Part shown: in pieces, positions 32,675-45,259 of the stretch
Layout: every line of letters starts with the position of its first letter
Numbering within the stretch: the first letter of the stretch is position 1
Assembly (NCBI GenBank): GCA_029990175.1
Contig: JARKIP010000065.1
Location: 22,174,501-22,238,500 of the forward strand
Origin: Petunia secreta
Lineage: Eukaryota; Streptophyta; Magnoliopsida; Solanales; Solanaceae
Reading direction: 5' to 3'
DNA: 64,000 nucleotides
Translations under genes and position numbers: made by a program
Notes under the pieces: generated by a model
Database searches by the model: none
Told to the model about the DNA's origin: nothing
What the model saw: the letters and a program-made list of their open reading frames with translations, nothing else

Positions 32675-33193
32675 AGTTGCAACACCAAAAGATCAAAACC
32701 TCCCGAAAGTCACTCCCTCACGTGTATCACTCAATTTATGAACACTCAAGAGTGAGGCCTTTACAACTTGGGAACCAAGGTGATCACAACTAGTATGTCC
32801 AAATAAAAGTTCGGAAGGGAGTTAATGAGACTCGATGTACGGACGGCTATTTAAGTGCGCACTTGAGGCCAAAAGGAGTTCTACGACTCTTCTTTGAATT
32901 CTAATCTCCTCTACGCACGAGTGTCCTAATAGCTCAAAGTGATTAGTACTAATTCGAGTAGGATTATACCCTAATAGCACTAACTGGAACTAATGCAATC
33001 AAACAAATGGGAATACCTACGAGAATCTACCCAAAACAACACGTTTCAGCAGCAGGTGGGGCGCCTGTAATGCAGGAGGGGCGCCTAGGTTTACTGCAGG
33101 AGGGCGCCTGGCTAGGCGGGGAGCCTGGCTAGGCGGAGGCCTGGCTAGGCGGGGTGCCTGGCTAGGCGGGGCGCCTGTGCACTTTGCACCTCC
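32675..33193 (-). other. Leader with dense GC-rich palindromes
   Basis: The leader box is at about 32700-32730. Bases 33055-33185 carry a dense run of GGCGGGGCGCCTGG-type units (GGGGCGCCT, AGGCGGGGAGCCTGGCT, AGGCGGGGTGCCTGG). No gene. The CRM element 2 inserted at its edge. Confidence 0.7.
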
Positions 33194-33198
33194 TAGGC

Positions 33199-33941
33199 TG
33201 ATGCAGCCCGACCACGTGCTGATCAAGTGATCGACCCACCGAGGAGACCGATGACAAGAAGCCAAGCCAAGCTGCTGCACGAGGTGCACGTTCACTTAGC
33301 CTGGCCAAAGGAAAACAATTGCCCCGAAGCTGAGTGGCCGAGCTCAAGAATCGAAGGCATTATCTTCAGATTTGAGCCCGAAGGCAAAGTGACCGAGGAC
33401 AATGAGCTCGAGGAGAATTGAGCGTCTGAAGAGAACAAGTGTGTTCGAGCAGACAATCGAGAACCGAAGCCAAGGCTTACCGAAGTCAAGTCTGCCGAAC
33501 ACATTTAACTCAGCCCTGCGTGGCTTATTTCTATTGGTCACCTGTGACCCTTTTACTAGTTTACCCTTAGTATTCCTATATAAACCTTGTCTCCTTTCAT
33601 TTCAAGTACCTAGTTTTTGAACAATGATGAATTAATGAAAGTGCCGAGCACATTTCTTGTCTCCGTCGTGAGCAACCCCCTGTGAGGGCTTTTATGGACT
33701 TGTGGCTTTCGGTTAATCCGATTGAACATTCCTCTTTGATCATTCAGTTTGCAAGAGGCAATGTTCTCTTGAGGATTGTTGCATAGTTTAGGTGATTCTT
33801 GTGTCCTTTTTGATCGAGCTTTGAGACAGGTTCCTCACTGTTCTTTCAAAAGAAGCAAGTTTTGTCTTGCTTCTATCTTTATCTTTGTTGTTTATCTTCC
33901 GCGTTTGTGCTAAGCAACTCCTTCGGGTTTGCATTGCACCA
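33199..33941 (+). repeat. 5' LTR of CRM-like copy 2
   Basis: TGATGCAGCC...TTGCACCA with hairpin at 33752-33771, TATA (CTATATAAACC) near 33577, and the PBS TGGTATCAGAGC at 33945-33956 three bases beyond the end. Confidence 0.92.
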
Positions 33942-33956
33942 TCTTGGTATCAGAGC

Positions 33957-35173
33957 ACGGTTTGGGCTTGTTTCTACAACCCCAAATCCTGTTCAAGTAT
34001 CTTTATTTTCGTGCGTTGTGTCTTAGTTTTCCGTTTCGTGTTCTTGATTTGGTTTTGTTACTGTTGGTGTTGTTATTTTCCAAAAAATAAAAAAATAAAA
34101 AAAATAAAGTGTTAAAAAGAAAATTCAAAAATTGTGTTTGATTGTTGGTTGTTTGGGATAAACAACCATTGATTCTTGTTCACCATCGAGTTCTGAATCC
34201 AACAAGTGCCCGACGTACCAATTTCGTGACTAGGGTTTCTTGGTGAATTTTTGGACTGTTTTGAGCTTTAATGGTGACTGAAAAACTCGAACCCCATTGT
34301 GTTTGGAAGAAACCAGTGAAGAATGGTGGTTCTTGAGTGATTTAGTTTGTTTTGTTTTTTGAAAATCGAAGTTCTGAGTTTTAAAACGTTGTCCGTACGC
34401 CGGAAAGTTGTTGCAAAATTGTAACAGTGTACGGCACGGTGAGCTGGTTCTTAGCTCGAAGGACTTTGACTTCCTCCGATGTCGTTTAAGACCGGAGTCG
34501 AAAGAGCAACCCAGATCTGTTGAAATTCGTGGTCAGTGAACCGAAGTAGATTTGTCCGTACGCCGGAGCAAAGATCACTGTTCCATTGAAGAAGAAGGGG
34601 TAAAGTGTAAACATCAAAACCCCAGGTGAAAATTTGTCGGCTGAAAAAAAAAGGAAAGTGGATAAGGTAAAACCCTATCCGTACCAAGGAGGGACCACTC
34701 TTGTACGGACAAGAGTTGGTGTGATCGAGGAAGATTCCAAAAGGGAATCAACGGGTAGATTCTCCTAGGTTCTCACTTTCTTTCGTGTCAAAATTCTAGT
34801 TGGTGGATCTTTTGAGTAATTGTCCTACTCGAGGTCGTACTAACTCTTTTGAGCTGATAGGAATTCGTGCGAAGGGGTGACCGAAGTCCAAACTTTCGTA
34901 GAAATTCTTTTGACTCCCCGAGCTCAGTTAAAAGCGTCCGTTCCATCGAGTCGAACATCACTTCACTCTTCCCGAAGAGACAGTGACTATTGTCGAACTT
35001 GAAGGATCTTAGAGGACAGATCAATCAGACGAGCCACTGTTAACAAGTCCTTGAGTGACCAAAACCGAACCCATAAACTGAGTGGACCCGAGTGCCACCC
35101 ATCAAAGGTGAGGGAGAGTGTGAGGTGATTTCTTACACTGACAATTGTTTGGTCTTTGACTTGTGCAGGTACC
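33957..35173 (+). other. Leader of CRM-like copy 2
   Basis: This is collinear with the copy 1 leader, with small indels. The A-rich run is at 34080-34110, and TCCGTACGCCGG strings lie near 34392 and 34555. The GTGAGG...TTGTGCAG pair lies just before ATG 35174. No gene. Confidence 0.6.
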
Positions 35174-38100
35174 ATGGCTGGTAATGGAGGCGAAGGAAAA
35201 GGCATTGAAAGGCCCGAGGTGTCGTTAGCCGATCTCATGGCTGCGATCCAAGGTGTCAGTGCTGAATTAAGAGGAGTGACTGCTCGAGTAACTCTCCTCG
35301 AGCAGGGAAGCGCGTCCGTGGCCATGAATGGGTCCGGCGTTGGAACGAGCCAATCCACTCCGATGAAACCTGAGCTGTATGCTGAGCTTGTACGACAACA
35401 TCAGTTGACAAGTGAAGCAATTCGAAGAGAACTTAACTTGGGCAATCCCCAAGCTGCTTATCAAAACTTGGGCATTCCCCGAGGAGAAAGAATACCACCT
35501 CCAAAGGCCCAAAGAGATCTTGGAGCCGTTGCCGAGGAGGTTGATGAAGAGGAATTTCCCGAGGACGAATATGAGCGTGAGCTTCCATTCGCTCAACGAA
35601 GGCAAGCTCACTAAGGTCGTGGAAATTTCCGAGGTCGAGGCCGAGGCGCAAATGTTGGGAGAAATATTGAGCGTGAGGCTAATGATCGAGATGATGAGTA
35701 TCCCGAACAGGCTCGTGGTGTTCGAGACTCAAACTTGAACAGTGTCAAGATCACTATTCCTCCCTTTAAAGGAACTAGTGATCCCGATGAGTATCTTGAA
35801 TGGAAGCTTAAAATGGAGCGCATCTTTGAAACCAATGAGATGACCGATGAGAGGAAAGCTGCCCATGCCATTGCTTCGTTCGAAGCTTATGCATCAACGT
35901 GGTGGGAATCTGACAAGAGACATAGACGAAGGAATGACTATCCTGAAGTCACTACCTGGCCACAATTGAGAAGAGCAATGGATGCTAAGTATTTGAGTGC
36001 CAAGTACAGGCAGACTCAAATGCAAAAGCTCTATGAGTTAAAGGAAGGGTCCAAGTCTGTCCAAGAGTACCACGATGAGTTCGAAAGGGTTCGATTGAAT
36101 CTTGATCTGGTCGAAGATGAAGAACAAGCCATTATCAGATTCAAAAATGGCCTGGCTAGGGATGTGTCATCTCACTTGAGACTCCACGTATATCACACGT
36201 TGGAAGATTTGTTCGATGCTGCCACCGAAGCTGAAAAATTGGTGAAGGACGACAAGGCAAACCGGTATCGAGGAGTCACTACTTCTACTCCTTTGAACCG
36301 AAGTAAAGAATGGAAGAGTCCAACCCAAACAAGTGCTAACACTGTTCGAGATTCGAAGAGACCCTTCGAAAGAGGTGTGACCGTTGACCAGTCGAGAGAA
36401 GTGGGAGGTAAAGTTCAACTCAACTCTCCTAGTGCTTCAAATATTCAGTGTCACAAATGCAAAGGTTATGGTCACATGGCAAAAGAGTGTCCAACTCGCA
36501 AGGTTATGCTTCTGCTCGAAGATGGAACCGTCCATGAGCAAGCGAGTGACACCGAGGAGGAATTTATCGTGGAGACTGACCGAGCTGAAGGTGATGATGA
36601 TCATGAGGCTTCCGAAGCTGATCATCTGGAAATGTTTCTTGTGGTTCGAAGGAATTTGAGCTGCATGACTCTTGAAGAAGAGGACAACCAAAGAGAAAAC
36701 CTCTTTCATGCCCGATGTCGAGTGAGGGGAAAGGTGTGTTCGATGATCATTGATTCCGGTAGTTGTGCCAATGTAGTGAGCCAAACTTTGGTTTCACAAA
36801 TGGGATTACCTACGATGAAGCATCCCCACCCTTACAAGTTACAATGGCTGAACGAGTGTGGAGAATTGAGAGTTGTCAAACAAGTGTGGATCAAGTTCAA
36901 AATCGGAGAGTATCAAGATGAAATGATATTCGATGTGGTTCCGATGCAAGCTTGTCATTTGCTATTGGGTCGACCGTGGCAGTATGACCGAACAGCTGTT
37001 CACAATGGCAGGTCCAACACTTACACTGTGAAGCTCGATGGGAAGAGTTTCATACTCAAACCCTTATCTCCAAAAAAAGTCACCGAGGACTATAAACGGA
37101 TGAAAGAATTGAAAGAAGCGGCCAAAGCTAAGCTTCCGATGGGAGCAAAATTGGGGCCCGAAGAGACAAACTCACCGCCCGAAGTGAAAGGAATTTGTGC
37201 AATCATGCAACCCGGTGAGACCTTACGAGGCAACGACCACGGTCAGATGATGATTTGCCTCGTGCACAAGGGTATCTTTCTAAACTCTAATGAAGATTTT
37301 TCTAATGATAACCCTTTGCCTTTGTTTGTTCGTAAAGTTTTGCAGGACTTCGAGGACATGTTTCCCGAGGAAATGCCAGGTGGATTGCCTCCGTTAAGGG
37401 GAATCGAGCACCAAATTGACTTTGTACCGGGGTCTCAAATCCCTAACAAACCTGCATACCGGTGTAATCTCGAAGACACCAAAGAGCTCCAACGGCAGGT
37501 TGATGAATTGCTGAACAAGGGCCTCGTTCGTGAGAGCTTGAGTCCTTGCACCGTTCCTGTTATCCTTGTCCCGAAGAAGGATGGAACATGGCGAATGTGT
37601 GTTGACTGTCGAGCAGTCAACAAAATCACGGTAAAGTATCGTCATCCTATCCCTCGATTAGATGACATGCTTGATGAATTGAGTGGTTCTTCATGCTTTA
37701 AAAAGATAGACCTCAGGTCCGGTTACCACCAGATCCGAATGAAGCCCGGAGATGAGTGGAAAACCGCATTCAAGACCAAATTTGGTCTATATGAATGGTT
37801 GGTAATGCCTTTTGGCTTATCCAATGCACCGAGCACATTCATGCGATTGATGAACCATGTGCTCAAACCGTTCATAAACAAGTTCGTTGTCGTTTATTTC
37901 GATGACATACTTGTTTATAGCAAAACCGTGGATGAACATGTCAGACACCTAAGGCAAGTGCTCGAAAAGCTTCGAGAAGAGAAGTTGTATGCCAACTTCA
38001 AGAAATGCGCCTTCGGTGTCGATCGTGTGGTCTTTCTTGGATTCGTTGTCAGTGCTAATGGTGTCGAAGTCGACGAGTCAAAAGTCGAAGCCATCAAAGA

Positions 38101-40186
38101 TTGGCCAACTCCAACCTCGGTAACACAAGTTCGTCCCTTCCATGGCTTAGCTAGCTTTTACCGAAGGTTTGTTCGTGACTTTAGCACCGTGGTAGCTCTT
38201 TTAACCGAGCTGGTGAAGAAAGATCGTCCATTTGTGTGGGAAGAGTCCCAAAAGAGGGCTTTCCAAGAGTTGAAATGGAGGCTATGCTCTGCCCCGTTGT
38301 TGCAACTCCCTGACTTCGGCAAAGCATTCGAAGTCGAGTGTGATGCATCTGGAGTTGGGATCGGAGGAGTGCTAATGCAAGAATCGAAGCCGATCGCTTA
38401 CTTTAGCGAAAAGCTCAAGGGTGCAGCCTTGAATTACTCAACGTATGACAAGGAATGGTATGCCCTCGTTCGAGCACTCGCCCATTGGCAGCACTTTTGT
38501 GGCCTCGAGAGTTTGTGATCAAAAGTGATCACGAGTCCTTGAAGCATCTCCGAGGACTGGAGAAGTTGAACCGAAGACATGCCAAGTGGGTTGAATTTAT
38601 TGAAAGCTTTCCCTATGTAATTCAGTACAAAAAGGGAAAAGATAATGTCGTGGCCGATGCGCTATCAAGGAAATTTGCCTTAGCGACCACTCTCGCCTCT
38701 AGGCTCATGGGATTCGAAAGCATCAAGTCGATGTACGAGGACGATCCCAAGCTGAAATGCATTCGTGACGCTATCTTGAGTGGCCGAAGGGTTGAAAAAT
38801 ATCAATGGCATGATGGCTACCTCTTCAAGAATGGGAGGGTTTGTGTGCCAGTGTCATCGTGGAGAGAGCTCTTGGTTCGAGAAGCTCACTCAGGTGGACT
38901 GATGGGACACTTCGGTGTCGATAAAACTCTTGGTATCTTGACCGAGCAGTTCCATTGGCCCAAAATGCGACGAGATGTGGAAAAGCTTTGCAACGCTTGT
39001 CTCGTTTGCAAGAAAGCAAAATCGAAGTCCAACCCTCATGGTTTGTACACCCCGCTGCCTGTGCCTGATCGACCTTGGGTTGATATATGCATGGACTTTG
39101 TCTTGGGGTTACCGAGGTCGGGGGGAGGACATGATAGCATCTTCGTTGTGGTTGACCGTTTTTCAAAAATGGCTCACTTTATTCCTTGCAAAAAGTGTGA
39201 TGATGCACAGCATGTAGCTACATTGTTTGTTCCTAACGTGTTAAAATTGCATGGTGTACCTCGTACTATTGTGAGTGATCGAGATTCAAAGTTCTTGAGT
39301 CATTTTTGGAAGTGTTTGTGGGGTGCCGTTCTCGACGTCTCACCATCCTCAGACTGATGGACAGACCGAGGTAGTTAACCGAACCTTGGGATCTTTACTT
39401 CGAGCAATGACCAAAGGGAAGGCTGGAAACTGGGCTGATCGTTTGCCCATAATGGAGTTTGCATACAATCGAACGGTGCATCGAATGATCAACATGACCC
39501 CGTTTGAGTGTATGCATGGCTTTAATCCTTTGATTCCACTTGATTTAACCCCATTGCCTCGAGATTCTGTTCTTGATTTTGAAGGTACTCGACGAGCAGC
39601 TGCCTTGATCGAATTGCATGCAAAGGTGAAGAAGAACCTCGAGGAGGCCTATGCAAAGGTTGCCTTAAAGAAAAACAAGGGGCGTAAAAAGCTGGAATTA
39701 AAGAAGGGAGATTGGGTTTGGGTTCACTTCCGAAAGGAACGCTTCCCGAACCAAAGGAAAGGAAAGTTGGCTCCTCGAGATGATGGTCCATTTCAAGTGT
39801 TGACCAAGATCAACAACAATGCTTACGTGATCGACCTCCCTGGTGAGTATAACGTGTCCAACACCTTTAATGTTGCTGACTTAGTTCCTTGCGTTGTAGG
39901 TCCGACTTCGGAGGACGAGGAGGGCTTGATTTCGAGGACGAAATCTTCTCAAGAAGGGGAGGATGATGCAGCCCGACCACGTGCTGATCAAGTGATCGAC
40001 CCACCGAGGAGACCGATGACAAGAAGCTAAGCCAAGCTGCTGCACGAGGTGCACGTTCACTTAGCCTGGCCAAAGGAAAACAATTGCCCCGAAGCTGAGT
40101 GGCCGAGCTCAAGAATCGAAGGCATTATCTTCAGATTTGAGCCCGAAGGCAAAGTGACCGAGGACAATGAGCTCGAGGAGAATTGA
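35174..40186 (+). pseudogene. gag-pol: CRM-like gag-pol polyprotein, broken
   Basis: It is the same polyprotein as at 13060-18084. Breaks are a TAA at 35612-35614 in gag (QAH then stop), a one-base loss near 38490 in RNase H (HWQH), a small deletion near 39328 in integrase before the HHPQTDGQTE segment, and a TAA at 40028-40030 just inside the LTR-encoded tail. Retropepsin DSG, RT YFDD and the integrase HHCC finger are still readable. The LTR-encoded tail after the last stop still reads open to 40186. It cannot make a full polyprotein. Confidence 0.92.
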
Positions 40187-40705
40187 GCGTCTGAAGAGAA
40201 CCAGTGTGTTCGAGCAGACAATCGAGAACCGAAGCCAAGGCTTACTGAAGTCAAGTCTGCCGAACACATTTAACTCAGCCCTGCGTGGCTTATTTCTATT
40301 GGTCACCTGTGACCCTTTTACTAGTTTACCCTTAGTATTCCTATATAAACCTTGTCTCCTTTCATTTCAAGTACCTAGTTTTTGAACAATGATGAATTAA
40401 TGAAAGTGCCGAGCACATTTCTTGTCTCCGTCGTGAGCAACCCCCTGTGAGGGCTTTTATGGACTTGTGGCTTTCGGTTAATCCGATTGAACATTCCTCT
40501 TTAATCATTCAGTTTGCAAGAGGCAATGTTCTCTTGAGGATTGTTGCATAGTTTAGGTGATTCTTGTGTCCTTTTTGATCGAGCTTTGAGACAGGTTCCT
40601 CACTGTTCTTTCAAAAGAAGCAAGTTTTGTCTTGCTTCTATCTTTATCTTTGTTGTTTATCTTCCGCATTGTGCTAAGCAACTCCTTCGGGTTTGCATTG
40701 CACCA
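39964..40705 (+). repeat. 3' LTR of CRM-like copy 2
   Basis: It follows the PPT AAGAAGGGGAGGA and ends TTGCACCA before TAGGC. A deletion and a change in CTTCCGCATTGTGC (CTTCCGCGTTTGTGC in the 5' LTR) account for the one-base length difference. Confidence 0.92.
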
Positions 40706-40710
40706 TAGGC

Positions 40711-41406
40711 AGTGTCCAATCTAGGCGGGGCGCCTGGCCCTGGGACAGATTCAATTCGTTCCCAACTTGTTTCAAGTCGATTTCCAAGCCCCAAATCCGA
40801 TGTTTTCAACTTGTTTCCACAATCCAATGATACCCAAAGTTGTTTTTGATCTTCCTTAACAAAACCCAATCAAATTTATATCCAAACAATCAATCAAATC
40901 AAGGTTCAATGCCAAGAATCTCAAGAACACAAGGGTTTAACAAAAAGGGTTCAACAAGGATTGTGTTTCATCAAAGTTGGTGTTATGCATGTTCAAATCC
41001 CACAAAATTGGTACCGAATTGTTTGTTTTTCAATGAAGATCAATCCCCAATGTCAAGTTTTCAATCACACATCAATCCAACCCAAGAATCAAGCCAAGAT
41101 CACCAAGAACAAGGTTTATCAAGGGTTTAAGGGTTGTTGGGGTTTCAACTTTTCAAACTTCACCAATCCAAACAAATTTGGTACCTAAGCAACGGGAATT
41201 CAATCTCGATCAAGAATCCATAACACCCATATCACAAATCATCCAATCCAACAAGATACACCAAATTTTTGTATTTTTTTCAATTTTTCAATTTTTTTTT
41301 TGTAATTTTCTTCTTTCAATAACTTCAACAACAAGAAAACTAAAAGATAGATACTAGGCACGAAGAACCAAGGGTCGGGGGTTTGTAGAAACAAAACCCG
41401 AGCCTT
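40711..41406 (-). other. 5' leader and PBS side of the A-B element
   Basis: It matches 45766-46480 of the B-C element. It includes one GGCGGGGCGCCTGG unit, a T-rich tract at 41271-41305, and text leading to the PBS (complement GCTCTGATACCA, 41407-41418). Plus-strand ORFs at 40840-41188 are chance frames repeated at 45914-46262. Confidence 0.65.
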
Positions 41407-41420
41407 GCTCTGATACCAAA

Positions 41421-42193
41421 TGATGTAGGGTAAAACACGCGGAAGCTAAACACGAGACAAACAATGCGGAAGCGATAAAAGATAACAAGAAATCAAGATT
41501 GGGAAGGCAAGAAATTAGAAGAAAGAATCGAATTCAATTCACTAACGTTAGTTGAATTCAAAAGGGAGAAGGGAAACTTGAACCTTACAATGGAATCTAA
41601 CTAGATGTCGATCTCCATAGGTTCCAAGTCGAGACATACACGAGCCTCGGGCTCACACAAGAAGGGCTCGGCCTCTTCAATGTTCTCTCTCAAGATTCTA
41701 TCTTCAACAATGACTAACTAATGAAGAAATGGCTAAGTGTTCCTACTTATAGCCTTTCACAAGTCTAGGTGAAATGTCTAAAATGCCCCTAAAGCTAATT
41801 AATACATACAAGCCACTTAAGGGCAAAATAGGAAGTTCAATGCCAAAAGTTGGCCTCTTCAGCATGTTGGGCGGGGCGCCTAGGCCTGGGCGGGGTGCCT
41901 GAATGTTAGGCAGTGAGCTGGGAGGCCTCAGTTCAGGCGGGGCGCCTGGTGGGTAGGCGGACGCCTGGCTTGTGCTGGGTTCAGGCGGGGCGCCTATGGG
42001 TCAGGCGGGGCGCCTGAATTTGCAAGCAGTGGGCTGCCTAGGCCTAGCATAGGCGGGGCACCTAGGAAGCAGGCGGGGCGCCTAAGGCCCTGGTCCTCTT
42101 GACGCTTCTTCAAATCGCTCCCGAAGCCCTTGACTTGCATCCCTTGTGCTCTCAAGCTTGGTTCTTGATGGTTGCCCGATTTGTCCCGCATCA
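41421..42193 (-). repeat. LTR B, shared by the two halves of the complex
   Basis: Ends are TGATGTAGGG/CCCGCATCA. On its left is a PBS (so it is a 5' LTR for A-B) and on its right a PPT (so it is a 3' LTR for B-C). No TSD is seen at either edge. The GC palindrome array lies at 41872-42090 and the GAATTCAATT inverted repeat near 41530-41560. Confidence 0.88.
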
Positions 42194-42294
42194 TCCTCCC
42201 CTTCTTGAAAGGATTTCGTCCTCGAAATCAAACAATCAAAACCGACAATCAAAGCAAGCACAACCAAAATTTCCTACTCCACAAGTAGGTTAGC

Positions 42295-45259
42295 TTAACA
42301 AGAAATAAGTGCAAGTAGTGTTGAAAACACACTCTTGTAATAAAGCCAAGCATCAATGCAAATTAAAAAGTGTATGTCCCCAAAGGAGACAATAAGGTCT
42401 TGGCTCGATAAGAACAACCACTCGATTTCAACACAAGCAAAGAGATCAAAGTCATGCAACATGTAGCAATCAAATTTCCTATGACCCCTAAGCTTACCAT
42501 CAACACACCAAGCCTTCAAATCAATTTTATCACAATGTGACACATTGGCTTCGGCATGTCCAACACTCAAGGTGTGCTCAACATATGGGATGGAGTAAGT
42601 AAAGTAGTTCAACTCACAACTAACATCGACTACTCCACTCCCCTTCTTAAGAGCATTCTTACACACACCAAAAGTGGCTTCCTCACCTCCAAATTCTTCT
42701 CTAAGACAATCTCCCTCACTAGGCAAGCTCCAAAGGAAGGTCTCCAAAATTGGCCCTTCATCATTATAGTCCATACAATGAAGGTTAGGACTACTAGAAG
42801 ATGGTTCAACACACCCAATATCAAGACCATTCATCCCACTTGGAGTTCCAAACAATGGATCATCCGTAGAGTCTATCTTTACATACCATGGAGGTTCTAC
42901 TTTACTATCAATCCGAGTCCGATACAATTCGCTACCACAAATGAAATTATCTTCACATAGTGGAAATGTAAAAGCATGCACCTCAAATTCATGGTCACAT
43001 AAAAGCATGGTATCAAGACAAGGTTCTTTACCCACACCCGAAGAGTCATCAAAAACAAATCGATCCATCTTACACTCGAGAGACTCCTCAAGGTCACAAC
43101 CATTCTCACTACAACACATAGGTCCACCATTATCAAGCAATTCATCAAGGGTAAGAATAGGGCATTCATTCAACTCATCTTCCCCTTTATCAAATATAGG
43201 TGGGGTGTCATAACAAGGGTCACAAATAGGGTCAACCACACAATCTTCACTAGAGAGAGGTTCAACGAATATCGAGCTCACATCATGACGTGGCTTATCA
43301 TACCTCTCAACTAATGGTTCACAATTACACACAAGTTGACCATTTGACTCTACACTAGTTGCAAACACATTGTAATCATACAAATCATCAACTAGTGTTG
43401 AGTTACCACAAACACTACCATAAGACAAGGAAGTAACATGTTCAAGGGAAGAACTATCACTTACCTTTGAGTGGCCACCTTGCTCACTCAATGCATTTGA
43501 AGTGTCATGAATCGTCTCTTCACCTTGAAGCTCACATTGAAGAGTTTCTTCACCTTGTCCATCCTTCTTGGGACATGTTTGAGGCTCCATCGCTTTGCCT
43601 CCAAGAGTACCTACACAAGCATTCACAAAAGTAGAAGAAAAAGATAAAGGGTTAAGGTTAGAATAAGGGGTGTCCTCACTCTTTTTCCCCTCTTTCTTTT
43701 TTCTCAGTTTCTTTTCAAGGTTAGGTGTAGATTCGGGTGGTGACATCCCACTCACATCACTTAACACATCCTCTCCTTTTTCCACTCGAGGAATGTCACC
43801 GGTCACTCCCTTACTCCTCTCAATCTTGTCTCTCAAATTCGGGTGAGTTGGGACGAGGTCCAAGAATACCCATAGCCGGAGTAGGTGGACCTTTCACGTC
43901 AACCCGGAACCTAGGATTAGGAGACTCATCACACGGTGTCTCCTTTTTCTTTGTTGGTGAACCACTCGGCTTTGGAAGTGGCTTCGGGCTCACCTTGTTG
44001 ACATTTGTCAACTCTTTTGTAGAACTAGTCCCACCATTGCCTGTATTTGTAGGACTTCTCGTTTGCACATTGTTGCCCATGGATTGAAGTTCTCGCTCCC
44101 TCCTCCATTGTATGATCCTAGCTTGCATCTCAACGGACATCTTTCCCCATCTTCCGTAAGGTGCAAACTCATAAATCCCTTGACCCGTGGCCACTAGATA
44201 CATATCCCGTTTAGCATCATAATGAACCTCCTTGTTGTGCAACCATGGGTCACCTAGCCAAACTCCCACATTCGGTACGTGATACACATCACACCAAACA
44301 TACTCATTGTAACCCTTATGAAATATGAGTACCCGTGCCTCCTTGAACACCCAAACTCCTTTGTACTCATAGGGGTACTTTAGATCATGGCATGGTATGT
44401 TTAACATTTGAACTACTCTTGGGTTAATGCAATTGGCATCGGTTCCACCAATTTGGAGCAAGTGTCCATCAACCCTATTTACCCCAACAAAAAACCTACC
44501 TCTACCCAAGTTTCGTATAGGCACATCCAAAGAAGAGCTTGAATTTCCAAGACTAGTATTACCATCAACTCGGGTTTTCCTTATCCCTCCACTAGTGGCA
44601 ACACCACTAGAATAACCTCCACTTCCCATCACTCTCCCAACATTAGAAGTGTTGTTGGAAGTCGAGGAAGTAGTACCACTATGGAACCCATAATTGCCTC
44701 TCGCCTTGGTTCCATAGCCCATAGCACAGCTCCTACCACCACTACTAGAGCAATGCACCCCCGTAACGGTAAGAGCAATACCATTTCTCCTTCCACCCTT
44801 CACATGGGAACTAGAAGATGCAAACCTCCCATTTCCCATGGAACAACCACCACCACAGCCTCCCATACTAGTTGAAGGTCCTCTACTACTCCGTTGTACT
44901 TCACAAGCAACACCAAGAGAAGATGCATATGAACAATTTCTATACTCAACATCATCATCAACTCTATCTATGTCACTATCAACATTTTCATAATCGACAC
45001 AAGAAGAGTAAGTAGGATCAATGTACATTGAAGCGTCACCATCTTCGTATTCTTGACTTGAAGCATTAGATTCATCAAGTTCATCATCACAAGCTTCATA
45101 GTCTTCTTCAACCTCACGATCATCATAGCGAACCGCTTCATCATCATAGGAGCCATAGTCCCCCGAGTCATCATAGCAAGACCCATCATCACCATCGTAG
45201 GAACCATAGTCTCCCTCGTCTCCACATGAGCCATAACCTCCACATTCATTATCCGACAT
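42295..45259 (-). pseudogene. Accessory ORF of the non-autonomous family, near-complete (B-C copy)
   Basis: ATG 45259 opens 479 codons, then a two-base loss near 43827 shifts the frame, which continues to 42295; without it the protein would be near 990 residues. Order: acidic Tyr/Asp-rich region (1-110), Gly/Ser-rich region (110-250), retropepsin-like domain (about 252-370), Pro/Ser/Lys linker, then an acidic Cys-containing C-terminal half (CYDTPPIFDKGEDEL, ALKKGSGVVDVSCELNYF, IDAWLYYKSVFS). In the protease-like part TDANCINPRVVQMLNIP lines up with SGSCANVVSQTLVSQMGLP of the active CRM protease and WLGDPWL with LLGRPWQ, but the catalytic DSG is replaced by IGG. It has no RT or integrase. Role unknown; a structural or gag-interacting role is only a guess. 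Confidence 0.78.

Larger units (their letters stand above)
33199..40705 (+). mobile_element. CRM-like element copy 2, complete ends, broken pol
   Basis: The 7,507-bp element has TSD TAGGC at 33194-33198 and 40706-40710. LTRs are 743 and 742 bp and differ at about six places by eye, so it is somewhat older than copy 1. The gag-pol frame has two stops and two shifts. Removal would restore the leader as seen in the B-C copy (CCTAGGCAGTGTCC). Confidence 0.93.

Noticed and set aside
40840..41188. Two overlapping plus-strand ORFs repeated at 45914-46262
   Set aside because: They lie in the untranslated leader on the opposite strand of the element; Asn/Gln-rich composition reflects AT-rich DNA.
41264..41310. 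T-rich tract as a poly(A) tail of a LINE or SINE
   Set aside because: It is inside the shared leader of the A-B-C family (also 46346-46375) and has no TSD or LINE sequence.
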